64,000 nucleotides of DNA from Platerodrilus igneus (lineage: Eukaryota > Arthropoda > Insecta > Coleoptera > Lycidae), in assembly GCA_036346225.1 (NCBI GenBank), contig JARFIW010000835.1, forward strand, positions 1,163,829 through 1,227,828, read 5' to 3'. Shown here piece after piece: positions 1 through 12,515 of this stretch; position 1 is the first letter of the stretch, and the number at the start of each line of letters is the position of its first letter. Made by a program: the position numbers and the translations under genes. The notes beneath the pieces were generated by a model that had not been told where the DNA came from, made no database searches, and saw only the letters and a program-made list of their open reading frames with translations.

Positions 1-424
1 CTGTATACTTGGGAGATAATGTCGTGGTTTCCCGTTGCCTTCCACATCGCGGTAGTGTGTCTTAGACTGCCATACCGACCCCTATGGCCTCTGCCAATCT
101 AAGTACCGAAAGAGCCGCTGCCCTCTTGGAGACCTGTCTTAGTCTGGCTCCTCACTAACGACCCTACTACTTTGGTTGGACCAGTAGTTTGGCTCTTTAG
201 CTCATTAGAACACGCAAGCCATTTCACCTGTTCTAGTAAACTAGAACTTCGGCAGGTCCATTCGAAATGGTTTGTACTTTTAGGTAGGGTAAAATTAAAG
301 AACGGTAGAATGCATCTCACTAATACCAAAGACAAGTTTGACATGTTTATACTTAAAATTGTAACGTTAAAACGCACGGGTCAGACAGAAACATAAAAGA
401 AAGTAAAATAAGGGAGCGCACGAA
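1..424. other. Unassigned left edge
   Basis: I recognise no gene or element here. Short open frames exist on both strands, but none resembles a known family and none continues into a neighbour. The segment may be host DNA or the unrecognised end of an element that begins outside the window. Confidence 0.3.
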
Positions 425-429
425 TTATG

Positions 430-640
430 GTCACGTATGAAAGATAATAGAAATTTAGAAAGACCAGGCTAACTACAAATGCGGAGAGTGGTTTACATAG
501 ACAAAGAAAGGGCATCGCCATCGAGTTTTTATTCACAATAAAAATAAAAATAAAAATTTCTATTTACACAAACAAAAAATTATAACTACTGACAATTTAT
601 AAATTGAAATGCGAAGGACGCATTTCGTATTGTAACAAGT
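430..640 (-). repeat. Partial LTR of the 46.9-54.4 kb family
   Basis: On the minus strand this matches the 3' part of the long LTRs at 46907-48624 and 53281-54417. Shared landmarks in the same order are the stretch reading ACCAGGCTAACTAC, the cGGAGAGTGG block, an A/T-rich run around AAAAATTTCT, and a GAAGGACGCATTTCGTA block that corresponds to GAAGTGCGCATTTCGTA. Neither LTR end can be placed, and no TSD was seen. It is probably an old, degraded fragment. Confidence 0.55.
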
Positions 641-649
641 AAAAAAAGC

Positions 650-1145
650 TATCATCATCATTAGTTCTTCAATCCTGGAACTGGTTACACGCGTACCCTC
701 ATTATTTATTATTCTGAGCTAATCTACACTGTACCCCAAAATTTCCACAGTCTTTCATTATCTGCGTGCAATAGTCTGATCTAGTTCTACCCTTACCTCT
801 TTTTTTCTATCTCTGCTTGTAATATATCCCGCACTATTCCCCAACAATGCCTTAGAACGTATTCTGCCCTTTTATTTCTGCTATTTTTTTGTTTTCCACA
901 GATATCTTTATTTCCCTACTATTTCTATAACCTATTTGTTATTAACTTTGTCTGTTCATGCTCTCATCATCATACATCTGAAGCACAACATTCCAAAAGA
1001 CTTCCAACGTTTTTCTGTCTGCTTCTTATAGTGTCCTTATTTAATAGACGTACTACGCTGTGCTCCACACATATGCCTTCAACAATCTTCTCCTTTTTCT
1101 ATGTTTGTTGTCTTGGAATATAGCCGCTGCTCTTTCATGTTAGAT
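650..1145 (-). pseudogene. RTE-like LINE 3' fragment (RT C-terminus)
   Basis: Minus-strand translation gives scattered matches to the post-RT region of RTE-like LINEs, for example LLKAYVWST followed by EADRKTLEVFWNVVLQM. The same order is better preserved in the neighbouring element (1375-1963). The untranslated tail at 650-662 reads as short ATC repeats, and simple-repeat tails are common for RTE elements. It is interrupted by stops and frameshifts. It could be an independent copy or a local duplication of the 3' end of the element to its right. Confidence 0.55.
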
Positions 1146-1374
1146 GCAGTTCGGTTCCCCTTTTATTGTTTTACAAATATATACCCTATTTCACTGATAT
1201 TCAGTGAAAGGGGTTAAGCTGCCTGCGATTACCAAGATCCTCCAGCACTTGAACATCTAACCGAATTAATATTTTTCCAATAAATACCTTTGCACAGTTA
1301 ACAATAGTTGAGAATATTGCAAATCAACCTCTGTAGCTGCTTAAAATAATCATCAGGTTTAAATACAGTTATTT

Positions 1375-1963
1375 TTAAGCCATTAGGTTTTCCATCTTAG
1401 AAATGGTTGGGCGCGTACCTCCATTTATATCTATTCTGAGCTAGCCTACAAATTTGCTTGAAATTCCCACAGCTAACATCTTTCACTATCTGTGATCTGT
1501 GTGCAATAGTCTAACCTAGGTCTACCTCTACCTCTCTTTTTTTCCCATCTCTGCTTCTAATATTATATTCCGCACTATTCTCTCATGCCGTAGTATGTGA
1601 CCTATCATCCCATCCCTCCTATTTTTTACTGTTTTACACATACTTCCTTCTTCCCCTACAATTTCTAATACCTCTTTGTTCTTAACTTTGTCTGTCCAAG
1701 ATATACGTCTGTAGCACCACATTCCGAAAGCTTCTATCTTTTTCCTGTCCGCTTCTGTTACTATCCAAGTTTCACAGCTGTGCTCCACACATACGTTTTT
1801 AAGCAATCTCTTCCTTGTTTCTATGTTTGTCGTCTTTGAACATAGTAGTTGCTTTTTCTTGTTAAATATAGTACGACCTTGTGCTAATCTCTGTTATATT
1901 TTCCCCTCCTTTGGATACTAGTACTTTAGTTATATTTTTGTTAATTTTCATACCGCATCTCTT
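1375..1963 (-). pseudogene. RTE-like LINE, post-RT region
   Basis: The open stretch 1528-1806 encodes 92 residues typical of the region just after the reverse transcriptase core in RTE-like LINEs: CETWIVTEADRKKIEAF, MWCYRR, ISWTDKVKNKEVL, and RRDGMIGHILRHE. Upstream coding continues to about 1920 in degraded form. The adjoining RT core lies at 2542-3431, on the other side of an LTR insertion. The RTE assignment rests on these family motifs and on the L1-type endonuclease arrangement upstream. A related clade cannot be excluded. Confidence 0.7.
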
Positions 1964-2541
1964 TGTTAGAACTTATTACATGCCGAAAATCGGCATTTAG
2001 ACATTTCTGTAAGTTTCTAATTTGCAAGTAAATTTGCGCCAACAATTTAAAAGACTTGTGCGTGCATTTCCGTCACTTTAGATAGTTGCGTCGGCGCCCG
2101 GGATTGCGCAGATGGTGATTTCCGTCACATCGGGACTAGTCAAACAGACGTCGAACGGAGTGGTTATCTTTGTGCTGTTATCTTGTCTTCTGTTTCAGGT
2201 AATGTAGGTTTCTTGCCTTATACCTATTATCGTTTCTTTTACCTGGGTATACCTGTCGTATCGCTACACAAGAAGAGAAGACAAATTTTAAATTTGGTTT
2301 CGCCAAGGGGGCAAAAGGACGACCCACGCCCAGAACGCTCAACCAACGCGGAGAGCCCGACGTGAGAATAGCTGCCAGCTGTGAGGAGCCCTACAGTCTA
2401 CGTGAGTACATTTATCTTTTTTTGCATGTGATAACAATTTGATCATAGGTATGACGTAACCGCTTATTGCAAAAAATTTTGCAAATATATTTTGTGTTAC
2501 CAACTGTCGTAGTGGCTCTCATATATTACCCGCCGGGACTT
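1964..2541 (+). mobile_element. Degraded solo LTR inside the RTE-like LINE
   Basis: This block is homologous, in the opposite orientation, to the solo LTR at 47308-47890. Both contain a terminal ATGCCGAAAATCGGCA-type palindrome, TTTCCGTCACTT, GTTATCTTTGTG, and an ACCCACGCCC / CAACGGAGCCC-like block. It separates two parts of the same minus-strand LINE (RT core at 2542 onward, post-RT region below 1963), so it is an insertion. The ends are approximate and I could not read a convincing TSD. A donor-like GTGAGT lies near 2402. Confidence 0.65.
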
Positions 2542-3431
2542 TTAAAGTATACCTTTGAGTAGAGACGTAAAGTATAACAAACTGTTTCCATTTTATTAGA
2601 AGCAGTTTCTAACTCTTCCTTGCTAGACGCTAATACCGCTACATCTTCTGCAAATTTAAGCATATAAATCTTTTGTCCCTGCATAATAATTCGAAATGTT
2701 TCCTGCATTTGAGAGTATTCATTGCCTCCTCGATGTGCAAATTCAAAATTAAAGGGGGTACGGCATATCCCTGTCTCACGCCTTTCCTAATATTTGGTTC
2801 TATACATTCCTGCTCTAATTCTATTACCGCTGTTTGCCTTTTGAATAACCTGCGTACTATCCGTTTATTCCTAAAACTCATTCCAATCTTTTCAATACCT
2901 GATTCCTGATCTAGTGCTACTAGTTCCTGACCTACATATAACTTCTCTATATATTCTTGCCATCTAGTCACTTTCTCTACATTTTGTATAATGATGTCTC
3001 CTTTCACACCCTTTATTTTTTTGCTATACGGTTTAATATCCCTTAAATTCATACTAATTAGTTTGTATGCTTCGTCTGCCTTTCCTATTTCAATCTTATT
3101 TTGTACTTTTTTGCACTTTTCATCAATTTCATTGTTCTTCAGCTTTCTTGAATTGCGAATAATTTCTCATTTTATGGGTTTGTATTTTTGTTTTCCTGCT
3201 TCGACTGGTCTGTTTTTGTATTTTCGTCTTTCTTTTATTAAATTCAGGATATTCTTTGTTATCCATGGTTTCTTACTTTCTTTTTGTGTATATCCCAGAA
3301 TGTCTCTGGCCGCCATGTCTAAGATGGATTTAATGTTATTCCATTCTGTTTCTACTTCCATCGTATTAGAAAGTTTGCCGATGTCTTTCAGAAATTCATT
3401 TGACTTTTTTCAAATCTTGCGTAGATATCTT
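2542..3431 (-). pseudogene. RTE-like LINE reverse transcriptase core
   Basis: Minus-strand open stretches at 3167-3361, 2639-3052 and 2526-2708 carry, in order, the linker WITKNILNLIKERRKYKN, the RT block KGVRQGYAVPPLILNLHIEEA (normally RQGCPLSP) and GQKIYMLKFAEDVAVLA. In the catalytic box FAEDV the first catalytic aspartate has become glutamate. Several frameshifts and stops break the frame. The hAT insertion at 3432 separates this from the endonuclease remnant at 7220-7565. Confidence 0.75.
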
Positions 3432-6400
3432 CAGTGGCGTAACTACACCCCTGCCAGCCCCCGCTATGCGGGGGGGCCCCAAGTGCAAGAAGGCCCAAAC
3501 GATAATAAACTCAACTTATTCATCTTCAACGTATTTGGCAGGTAAGAAACGGTCAAGAAAATATTGCAGATAATTCAGAAACCGCAGGTTAACGAACGTT
3601 TTCTTGATGTTACTACTAGGAACTGCTGAAATACAAGAAATAATAATTAAGATAAATACTGAACACCACCTGCAGCCTGCATCCTTTCTTCTTTCTATCC
3701 GTTCTGTCCTATTTTGTAAGGGTTAATAAACAGATGAAAGAGACTGTAAACTTTAATAACAAAGATGTCTATATTATTCTTAAGTGATAAGTTGTATAAA
3801 GTGGTAAAGCATTATTAAACGACGTATAGTAGGGTTAGTTTGGTTTGTGGGATTTTAAATAGGAATAAAAGGGCTATTGTCTGTACAGTACAGATTCACA
3901 GGATGGCAGGTAGCTTAGTAACCTTCGCTTTCTAGAAATATAATACTAGAAAGAAATTCATTTTGTGGTTTCTAGTCAGCTGGTTGCAACGTATTTGCAT
4001 TAGCTGCATTATATATAACGGAAAGGAAGTAAAAAGCATTCCAGTACGTTTTACTCAATAGTGTTGTGTTCGTATTACAGGAGGTCTTTCATATTTAAAC
4101 GTAAGTATTTATATCTATTTTTATTAAACTACTATTGATTTGATCATAGTTGAAGTCGCGCTGAGAAATACATATAAATAAATCTTTAAGCATTCAATAA
4201 AAATCATTTATATTTTGTTAATTAAAGCATTTAAAGCAAAGTATGTATGTGTTATTTGTAATTTCAAAAGGCTTTTAAATAATTATTACTTATCTAATTA
4301 CATTATAATTAATTTCATTCAAAATTGCAGGAAATAATATACAATGAGCACTACAAGCGGCGCTGCAAAAAACGAAAAGGAAACTATTGGAAGAATCAAA
4401 GAGCAAGATTCCAAAATAAGTTCCTTTTTACTTCTAAAGAGTCCGAAAAACAAGAACAATCTATGAAAGAAATTGGGCTTTCGACAGTAGCATCTACTAG
4501 TTCCGCTACAGACGAACAGCAGTCGTCAACAATTTTAAAACTCTCACCCAGGGCGCAAGTACATCACATAATGACGGCCGCGATAGAAATTTGGAACTAG
4601 ATACCACTACAATTACAGAGGTAAATGTGAGTAGTACTTTTCACTTAATGAACTATCTATGGATCTGACGAAAGAATATCCAACCGATTTTGCACATTTT
4701 TAAAAATCAATGTTTTACAACATGACAATTTAAGAAAAGAAATAATTAATTACGGATTGTGTAGACCAGATGGTGCGTTTCTAAAGATAATAAAAATAGA
4801 AGTTTTTCAGTTCACTATTATTACTTAATAACTGCAAGCGAAAATAAAAGCAATACGTTAAACTTACCACACAATTCAAATGGGTGGTTGTGTTATTCTA
4901 AATTAAAAAATTGTGTTTATTGTCAACCATGTTGGCTGTTTGCTTCAGTAAGGTCAAGTTGGACGACCGGAATTAATGATTGGCAGAGTTTATCAAAAAA
5001 AATTAAAGAGCATTTGCTTGCTCAATCTCATTTAGCTTGTTGTTTTATTTACGATATGTGGAAAAAAAATTATACCATAGATAAGAAAGATACTCTACTA
5101 TTAAAACAAGAAACTGAATTTTGGAAAAATGTTTTACACAGACTTTTCAATGTTACTTTAACACTGACCCAGCGCATGCTGTCATTTCGAGGACATAGAG
5201 AAAGTTTTTCTGATTCAAAAGACAGTTACAACGGTAATTTCTTAAGTTTAGTTCATTTAATTAGTAACTATGATCCTATATTACAAAAAGTGCTTGAACG
5301 ACCCAAAGGTTCAATTAAATATCTTTCCCCAAAAATTCAAAACGATATTATTAATACTTTAAGCGCACACTTAAAAATATTTTATTAAATAAAATTAGAT
5401 CCGCTCCTTTTTCTCAATCATAATAGACACTACACAGGATATAACTAAGATTGATCAATTAAGTAAAATTGTAAGATATATTGATTTTAAAAAGACAGCT
5501 TGGGAGAGGTAACCAAAATAGATATTTGTGAAACTTTGTGGGTTTTACAAAAGTAGAGTCCCAATCTGCTGAAGGACTATGTAATACTATATTAAGCAAT
5601 TTAACCAACATGCAATTAGATATAAATAAATGTAGAGGGCAGGGCTACGATGGAGCTAACGTTATGAGCGGTACGTATTCTGGCGTGCAAAGAGAATTTT
5701 AAACATAGAGCCTGCAGCCTTATATATGCACTGTAGTGCCCATAACTTAAATCTAGTCATAAATGATGCCGTTAAAGGTATAAAAGAAATAGAATCGTTT
5801 TTCTACTTTTAGAAAACATATATACATTTTTGCTAATAGTATAGTAAGATGGAATTGGCTTTCTGTTTTTAAAGAAAATTTCACACAATTGAAACGCTTA
5901 AATCCGACACGTTGGGCGGATCGAGTAAAATCTTTAGCTGCCATAAGAATTCGGTATAAAGATATAGTAATGTCTCTTAATAAAATTATTATGATATCAA
6001 AAAACAGATGAACGAAATGACGCAAAGCAAATATTAACTAGCATGGATAATTTTAATTTTATTTTTTAAGTGTTTTTAAGTCAAATTCTAGAAGAGCTTA
6101 ACAAGCTCTCACAAACTGCTCAGAGTGAAAAGGCGAATATTAATCAGATAACTCTCTTATTTCAAAAACTTTAAAATTTTCAAGGAAACAAGAAATAACT
6201 ATTCCAACATCAAGGAGGAAGCAGCGAAAGTTGCAGGGCAATGGAATATTAAACCGGAATTTATAAAAAAGGCAACCAAAATAAAAAGCATTACGATGAA
6301 TTATCCAATGATTATCGATTTAATGATGAAGAATTTAAATTTAAAATAAATGTATTTTATCGCGTAATGGATATTATAATTTCACAGCTGTCGAATCGTT

Positions 6401-7211
6401 TTAAATCGCTTTTCATGTAAACGAAAAGTTTAATTTCTTAGAACCTAATGTATTTTTGAATTTAACTGCAGACGATATTTTATCTAAGGCAAAACAATTG
6501 CAAAATTTTACTACAAAGATTTAAATGATGCTATAGGTATAGAACTTACTACACTCAAAAATAATAGACTTATTTGTGATGAATTAAAAATGTTAACGGT
6601 ATCTTACAATTTTAGAATATCTAGTACTTTCCAAATCTACAGGTTCTAGCAGTTTTCCAAACACCATAACAGCCTTAATGTTATACCTAACTTTACCCGT
6701 TAGCGTTGCAAGTGCGGAGAGATCTTTCTCAAAATTAAAATTATTAAAAATTATCTTAGGAACCGCACTTCACAAGATAGATTAGACGATTTATCCCTCT
6801 TAGCAGTAGAACATGACACTGCCAAAAATATGAATATAGAGGATACAATAAACGCGTTTGCAGCAAAACATGCAAGAAAAACAAAATTTTGAATTTGATT
6901 TGGAATGTCTGCTAGCTCATAGGTTTTTTTACTGTATCAAATTTTTAGGTGTAAATAATTTTGTGCGGCGTATAAATATGTAGATTTAATATTAATTAAC
7001 TTATAAGTTTGAATTTATGTAATTTGGTTTTATAATTAATAAAGCACTTGATTAATATAGTATATGTATTTAATTCTATACTGCTTCCTTCTCTACATGT
7101 ACTATAATTTAAAAATACGGCTAAATATAAGCCAGTAAAAGTAATACATTTTAAAGAGAGCCCACTTTAAAATTTTTGCGGGGGGGCCCAAAAATCGTAG
7201 TTACGCCACTG
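3432..7211 (+). mobile_element. hAT DNA transposon, copy 1 (3780 bp)
   Basis: The termini are CAGTGGCGTAACTAC and its exact inverse GTAGTTACGCCACTG. The element is flanked by a perfect 8-bp TSD, gatatctt, at 3424-3431 and 7212-7219. An 8-bp TSD and a CAGTG-type terminus are diagnostic of hAT. It sits inside the RTE-like LINE. A near-identical second copy is at 22963-26749. The transposase reads on the plus strand. A candidate 5'-leader intron runs from GTAAGT at 4101 to AG at 4330. Confidence 0.95.
4344..6892 (+). pseudogene. hAT transposase, ZMYM1/DUF4371-like, frameshifted
   Basis: Pieces of one transposase follow each other in several frames. There is a basic N-terminus after ATG 4344. 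Next is a TTF-type zinc finger (LKNCVYCQPCWLF, then HLLAQSHLACC) within the 166-residue stretch 4888-5388, which continues into the DUF4371-type region. The catalytic-core motif RGQGYDGANVMSG is near 5635-5670. The C-terminal hAT dimerisation region contains SVASAERSFSKLK and ends at 6892. This order matches the zinc finger MYM-type protein 1-like hAT lineage. The breaks are mostly one-base changes in A or T runs, often absent from copy 2, so it is uncertain whether the gene is truly dead. Confidence 0.85.
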
Positions 7212-7219
7212 GATATCTT

Positions 7220-7565
7220 TATTATTTAATTTCTCAAAATCAAAGTGCCTTTTCACGTTCCATTTTCAAATTTATAAATTTAAGTGAGGGCTTCCTAATT
7301 ACGATGTTATGGTAGGTGTCTGTGGCTGTTTTTGGGTAGCTTCTACAATCTTTTACTTGATTCCTATCAACCGTTGTCTAACAAGAATATAATCTATTTA
7401 ATATCTTCTTATAACTCATGGCATCTTCCACGTGCATCGTCTTCTAGAATGACGTTGAAATAATGTGTTTGTGATGGTTAAATTGTTTTTGTCGCGAATT
7501 CTACCAATATATTTTTCCAGTCGTGTCTCGTGCCTAAACCTACAACAGCTCCTTCCCTACCCTCA
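7220..7565 (-). pseudogene. RTE-like LINE endonuclease remnant
   Basis: Read on the minus strand, this continues the LINE beyond the hAT insertion. Recognisable pieces of an L1-type apurinic endonuclease are a VVGEGREGAVVGLGTRHDW-like stretch, TNTLFQRHSRRRCTW, and IDYILVRQRLIGIK, normally IDYILVRQR in this group. Stops occur within it. Upstream coding cannot be followed past about 7565. Confidence 0.65.
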
Positions 7566-8691
7566 CCTACTACTGCAATAAATTTCCCCGCAATTATTAA
7601 TTTTCCAGGTCCTTTTGCGCATTATAAGAAGATTAGGAAATTTTTTTCAATTATTTACTTTCATTACCTATCGAATAGTCAATCATTTATAAAAATTTCG
7701 GTTGATAAAGATATGCAATTATCAGGAAGAAATTATTAAAAATTACAAAATAGCAGCACAAACATAATAAAACAGCATTTTGTAATTGTTACTTGAATTC
7801 AAAGTAATTTTAGTGTTTGATAGACCAGCTCTTGCTGTTGATAACTTGTCCATACATACATTTTGGGCATAGATCAAATATTGAAACATACATATTGTAA
7901 AATGATGTTTTAATTTATATTACCTACCTGTTTTAAATTTTAAATCCATATTTTTTTGTATTTGCTTTTAACCAACATTTTAGCAGTTCTTCATAGAAAT
8001 GCGATTAAGTGATTATTCCATTCAAAAATAAATGTTTAAAAACTATTCGAAACAAGCACTTTCAACTTGTACTTGTATTCTATATATATGATAAGAATCT
8101 CGAGTACTATATATTCGAAACTTCTTGGAAATCAAGTATCACTTGCAACATAGTCGAAAAATAAAAGAAAAGGCTTTGTTTTAAAAATAATGTATGGTAA
8201 TGTCGCAAAACTAACGATTAATTTATTGTGTATTATACGTATATATGTTTACTTACCTACATACAACACTTAGAATTTATATTTTGTATAAAGTAATATA
8301 TCATCTGTAATTTTAACTCCTTCGAACTTCCGTTTTGCGGGAGCCCTATAAGCGTGGGGCCTGAATGGGCCCATCGGTCCAATCGGCTCAATGGCACTGG
8401 ACACAGTTACAGCAGTTCCTCATGATAAAATAGAAGAAATGCTATTAATGTTCAATAGTTTTAATCCATATATACAATTCATAGTTGAAAAGAATTAATA
8501 GATCATTCCCATCCCTTGGCACATTACTTATACGAAATAAACATAAAAAACGTATTTTAGGTTTATACCAAAAATCAATAAATTTAGAGAATATCTGAAT
8601 TTTTATTCCTACAAAAATAAATCCAAAACTGGGTTTAAAACAACGTCCATCTTTATATTTAAAAAGCCTAAATTTTGTATATTAAAATATA
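7566..8691. other. Mostly unassigned, possible transposon end near 8405
   Basis: No gene is visible. Around 8335-8401 a GC-richer patch ends in CAATGGCACTG, whose inverse CAGTGCCATTG resembles a hAT-type terminus. No partner terminus or TSD was found, so this is only a hint. The remainder is AT-rich with no pattern that I can interpret. Confidence 0.25.
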
Positions 8692-8928
8692 AGGTGATTC
8701 ACAACATCATAAAAATATTTTAACTGGTGTTTAAGATAGGGATGTAGATTGATATTCACGCATAAAAAAATTACGACCTAAAATTTTAACGGATGTTTTT
8801 AAAAATATCTGTACGTGTACGTGTAAAGTAAAGAGGCGACACACCACAGAGAGTATATTTGGAAAGAACGGTCTTAATTTTTTTCCTAATCAGAAGGCCA
8901 CTTTACCCAATGAAGTTGTGAATCACCT
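8692..8928. mobile_element. Short non-autonomous element (MITE)
   Basis: The element is about 237 bp, bounded by AGGTGATTCACAAC and its exact inverse GTTGTGAATCACCT, with no coding capacity. A diverged copy in the opposite orientation lies near 11925-12115, which supports a mobile origin. I could not define the TSD with confidence, so the superfamily is unknown. Confidence 0.75.
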
Positions 8929-9025
8929 ACTTTAACTGTTGCTTAAAGAGGACGTAGAGTAATGCTGATGCAAAAAAACTAATTAAAAATTAAAGATTTT
9001 AAACAAATGTTTATAAAAGGTATTG

Positions 9026-10400
9026 CTACGTACCTAAACGTAGCCGGAAGGAAAGTAGATACCAGGCTGACCACCAGACGCGGAGAGTGAGGGAATTCGC
9101 CTACATACCATAAATAAACCAAAAAACGCATCGCCCACGATTGTCTATTAACACATAAAAATAAATAAAGGATTCTCTACAAACAAGCAAAAAGAAAATA
9201 AATTAAGCGTTACTATTTCACAGCAAACAATTATATTCCATGGACAGTTTAGGAATCTAGATACGAAGTGCGCATCTCGTATTTACACAAAATAAAATTA
9301 ATCAGTAGTAAATAAATATGTGGGAGCTTTTGTAGAACGTTTTTAAAATTTCACTTAATACTTTTTATAAAATTACTAATTGGTAGGAAAGAATTAACGT
9401 GTGAAAGCCTTTGTTGAACGTTTTTAAAATTTCTCCTAATACTTTTTGTAAAATAAACTAGTCAGTAAAGCGAATAAACGTGCACACGTTTATTCGCTTT
9501 ACTGACTAGCGAATAAACGTGTGCGTTCTTTTGACAAGCATGTTTAAAAATAGTTCATCGCACCTGTAGAGCGATAGCATCGATTGGCTGCCATAAACAA
9601 TAGTTCTACGATATCACGTTTCTACACCAAACGTTGATACGGAATATGCCATTGACACACGCGAAAGAAAACGAGTTGCATACCTGTAGGTGTCCAGATA
9701 CTTAGTTCGCAATCCGTCGGGGGTGAGTCAACACAGGAAGGGCATGGCCGACAGGATCTATCTACCCTGCTACCATAACTGCAGCAGCAGTCTACGGACA
9801 AAAGCAGTTGGTCTACAGAAAGAAAGAACTAATTCGGCCTCAAGCTAAATATGAGAATCTGATAAGAATGGGTGCGCGCGGTAATACTCACCAATACACG
9901 CAAGACACCTCCTAGTTGTCAAACAGAAAAAAGCAAACATGCATTGCTTTTGAATTACGGTACGAATACAGTGGAAAATATTTCGTCGTACAAGCTGTAG
10001 AATCAAATTCAACAATGGTTCAACTAACACGAATTCGAACTGCAAACCCTCGCTTATCGAAGCGCGATTGAAACTAGAAAACACGGTTTTATCGGATAGT
10101 TCAATACACTATGTAGACGAATGTTTAGATGGAAAACACATAAGAAGCAATTATACGCTATCGGAGGTTTAAACAAATTGAAGGTTACCTAAACAGAATA
10201 TAAACTATTTAATTGTAGCATAAGCTGTACATTTCGAAATAAATAAGTTTAAAATGAAAATTTGTAGCAAGCGTAGTTATTGTAAACAGGATGTTGTCGA
10301 AGAATTTAAGAGATTACGGGATACCTAAAACAAGGCATAGACTATTTAATTTATCGAATAAATTTTCGTTTTAAAAGCAAAAGGGATTTGAGTTAACCAG
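9026..10400 (-). repeat. Solo LTR, 46.9-54.4 kb family, rearranged
   Basis: In the minus direction this ends with the same TACGTCTAGGTACGTAGCA-type terminus as the LTR at 53281-54417; on the plus strand it starts TGCTACGTACCTAAACG at 9026. The middle of the LTR matches at 9708-9830 (CAGTCTACGGACAAAAGCAG and the GGATCC-containing block). The 5' third matches at 10110-10390. The segment containing TACCTAAAACAAGGCATAGACT matches twice (near 10190 and 10325), so there is an internal duplication. It also contains the tandem and palindromic repeats at 9309-9545. The outer end near 10400 is uncertain. No internal gag or pol is attached. Confidence 0.7.
9309..9545. repeat. Tandem ~80-bp units with a perfect 25-bp palindrome
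   Basis: Two imperfect units share GAACGTTTTTAAAATTTC and AATACTTTTTRTAAAAT, and a third is partial. Between units two and three, 9458-9482 and 9485-9509 form a perfect inverted repeat with arms of 25 bp (CTAGTCAGTAAAGCG followed by AATAAACGTG) and a 2-bp spacer. The GCGAATAAACGTG sequence then recurs in direct orientation from about 9509. Confidence 0.9.
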
Positions 10401-11924
10401 GCAAATTTTAAAACAAAATTGGAACATAACAGTATGTACTTATATACTTACTACTCACCAGTTCGGCTTACAAAATGTGCTAAAAATTTTATTTTGTTGA
10501 ATACACATGTTTGCTCTTCCGTACCAGTTTTGTAAAATACCAATACGTTAACATAACTGTTATGCATTATCAGTTTCGTAATAACGTCTTACACTTTATT
10601 TTTTAACAGACCTCACAAAACAAACAAACTAATCCCTGTCCTATTAATGACATTAATTTTAAATAACGACAAAAAATAGCAATTCGCAGAAAAATTATAC
10701 GAAATGAGGATCTAAAACATCTAAGCACACAGTTGGTTGGCTTAAGATAACATAATACTGTAACGAAAACTCTTTTTGCAATAACAATGGTTCTTTATTT
10801 CCAAACTGATTAACAAGCATTTTCAACAATTCGTAGTTACAATGAAATTTGCTAAAAACTCTCTTAATAATTTATTCCCGAACTAATCTTTAACTGTACA
10901 AGTATTATCAACTAAGACTTCTAAATTACTATCGAAGCACTACAATTAACTATCCAAGCACTAATCATTAGTTCATATTATCACTTCAATAATTTATATC
11001 AAAACTAATTTATATCGACGGTGCACAGATATTTACATCACATCTTTCAAAGCTTTAAATTAGAACATACCGTAATAAAAGTTTAATCAGAACAGCACTG
11101 GACTGACTAACGTCTATCCCGGCAATTTATATTTTATCCAATCGTTCGAGAACATACCCAAATATGCAAATAATGTACTCGAGATTTCCTATTGTAATTT
11201 TTTAAATGCAAAGTCTTGTACCTTTCAATCAAGAGATCTCGCGCCGCATGACCTATTAATCATCTTTTAGGCACAGATCCTTCGTTTACGTTCTAATACA
11301 TTTATTCTGGTCGGAAGCACATTAATCAGCGCTACAATATTACTGTACAGGTTGCGGCATAGGGATCATAAAATTAGGCTAATTATACGCTTTAATAAAT
11401 GCATGATCTAGGTTATCAATGTAATTTAGGTATTCTCAAAGCACTTTCTTGTATCAGCATAACTTATTGTAGTGTAGTTAAAACGAATACGCCATATCTT
11501 CTGATGGTTTATTAATTAAACAGAACTGGCCTAGCATCACTCTTTGAATTTAAACACTTACAGCTAGTGTTGAATACTGAATTACTTATTTACTGTAACT
11601 AAAAAGAAACCATAACGTAAATATTTATTAAACTCTTTTACAAAACCTGCATCAATAGCACGTTTGAGAATTTAATCAAATTGAGGGTATTTTGAACACC
11701 TTTTGTAAGCAGTAAAATTGATGATTAGTCATCTTAATTTATAGGTTGGTAAGTACACACATTTCTATAAACACTTATTGAAACACTTTAATTTTTAAAA
11801 ATCATTTATTTTACATAAACATTGTTCCACTCCCCTTTTTAAACATCAATTAAAGTAGATATTCCCACAAAGTTTATGTGTGATTGACAGATTCCTTAAG
11901 TACAGTGACATGCTGATTTGAAAA
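10401..11924. other. Unassigned AT-rich stretch
   Basis: No open frame of interest, RNA gene or element terminus was recognised. The sequence is AT-rich and stop-dense on both strands. Confidence 0.3.
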
Positions 11925-12115
11925 AATTAAGTTGGTTCTTGGTAAATACTCTTTCTGTGGTGTGTCGACTCTTTACTTTACACGTGTTCGTACAGACATT
12001 ATTAAAAAGATCCGTTTAAACTTTAAATCGTTATTTTTAAAAAATAATTTTTATGTGTAAACATCAATCTATGTCCTTTTTTAAACATCCGTTAAAATAT
12101 TTATATAAATTTAAA
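11925..12115 (-). repeat. Decayed copy of the 8692-8928 MITE
   Basis: Compared with the inverse of 8692-8928, this shares AAAAAATTAAG, CTCTTTCTGTGGTGTGTCG, CTCTTTACTTTACACGT, TATTTTTAAAAA-like runs and ATCAATCTATGTCC, in order. The terminal repeats are not preserved. It is clearly homologous but too degraded to date or classify. Confidence 0.65.
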
Positions 12116-12515
12116 AGTAACGGTTATCCAATTCATTTGATAAAAAAACTTCTTTCAGGACAAATTAACAAAGACATCAATCAACAAAAAGAAAAGATAC
12201 TAACAAAAACATTTTTTAAAATAATAGAGCCAATCAGCTATACATTTATAAAACAATTTCGTACATTCAACATTTAATACCCAAATTCAATGACTAGTCG
12301 ATATCGAGATTTCAACGAGAGAGCACGTGCAGTCCAGAGCGACTTTAACTAAATAGTACTTTTCAGCAGAGCATCCATCAAAGAGGTTTTTAATTTCAAC
12401 GATCATCGCCCCGTGTTTAGTTCTGCAAATGTGCAAAGGCTATTATTAGCTTTTGTGCTTTGGTAGAGCTGAACACTGGAAAGTTCGGCTATTAAATCCG
12501 GTTCGATTATCTAAC

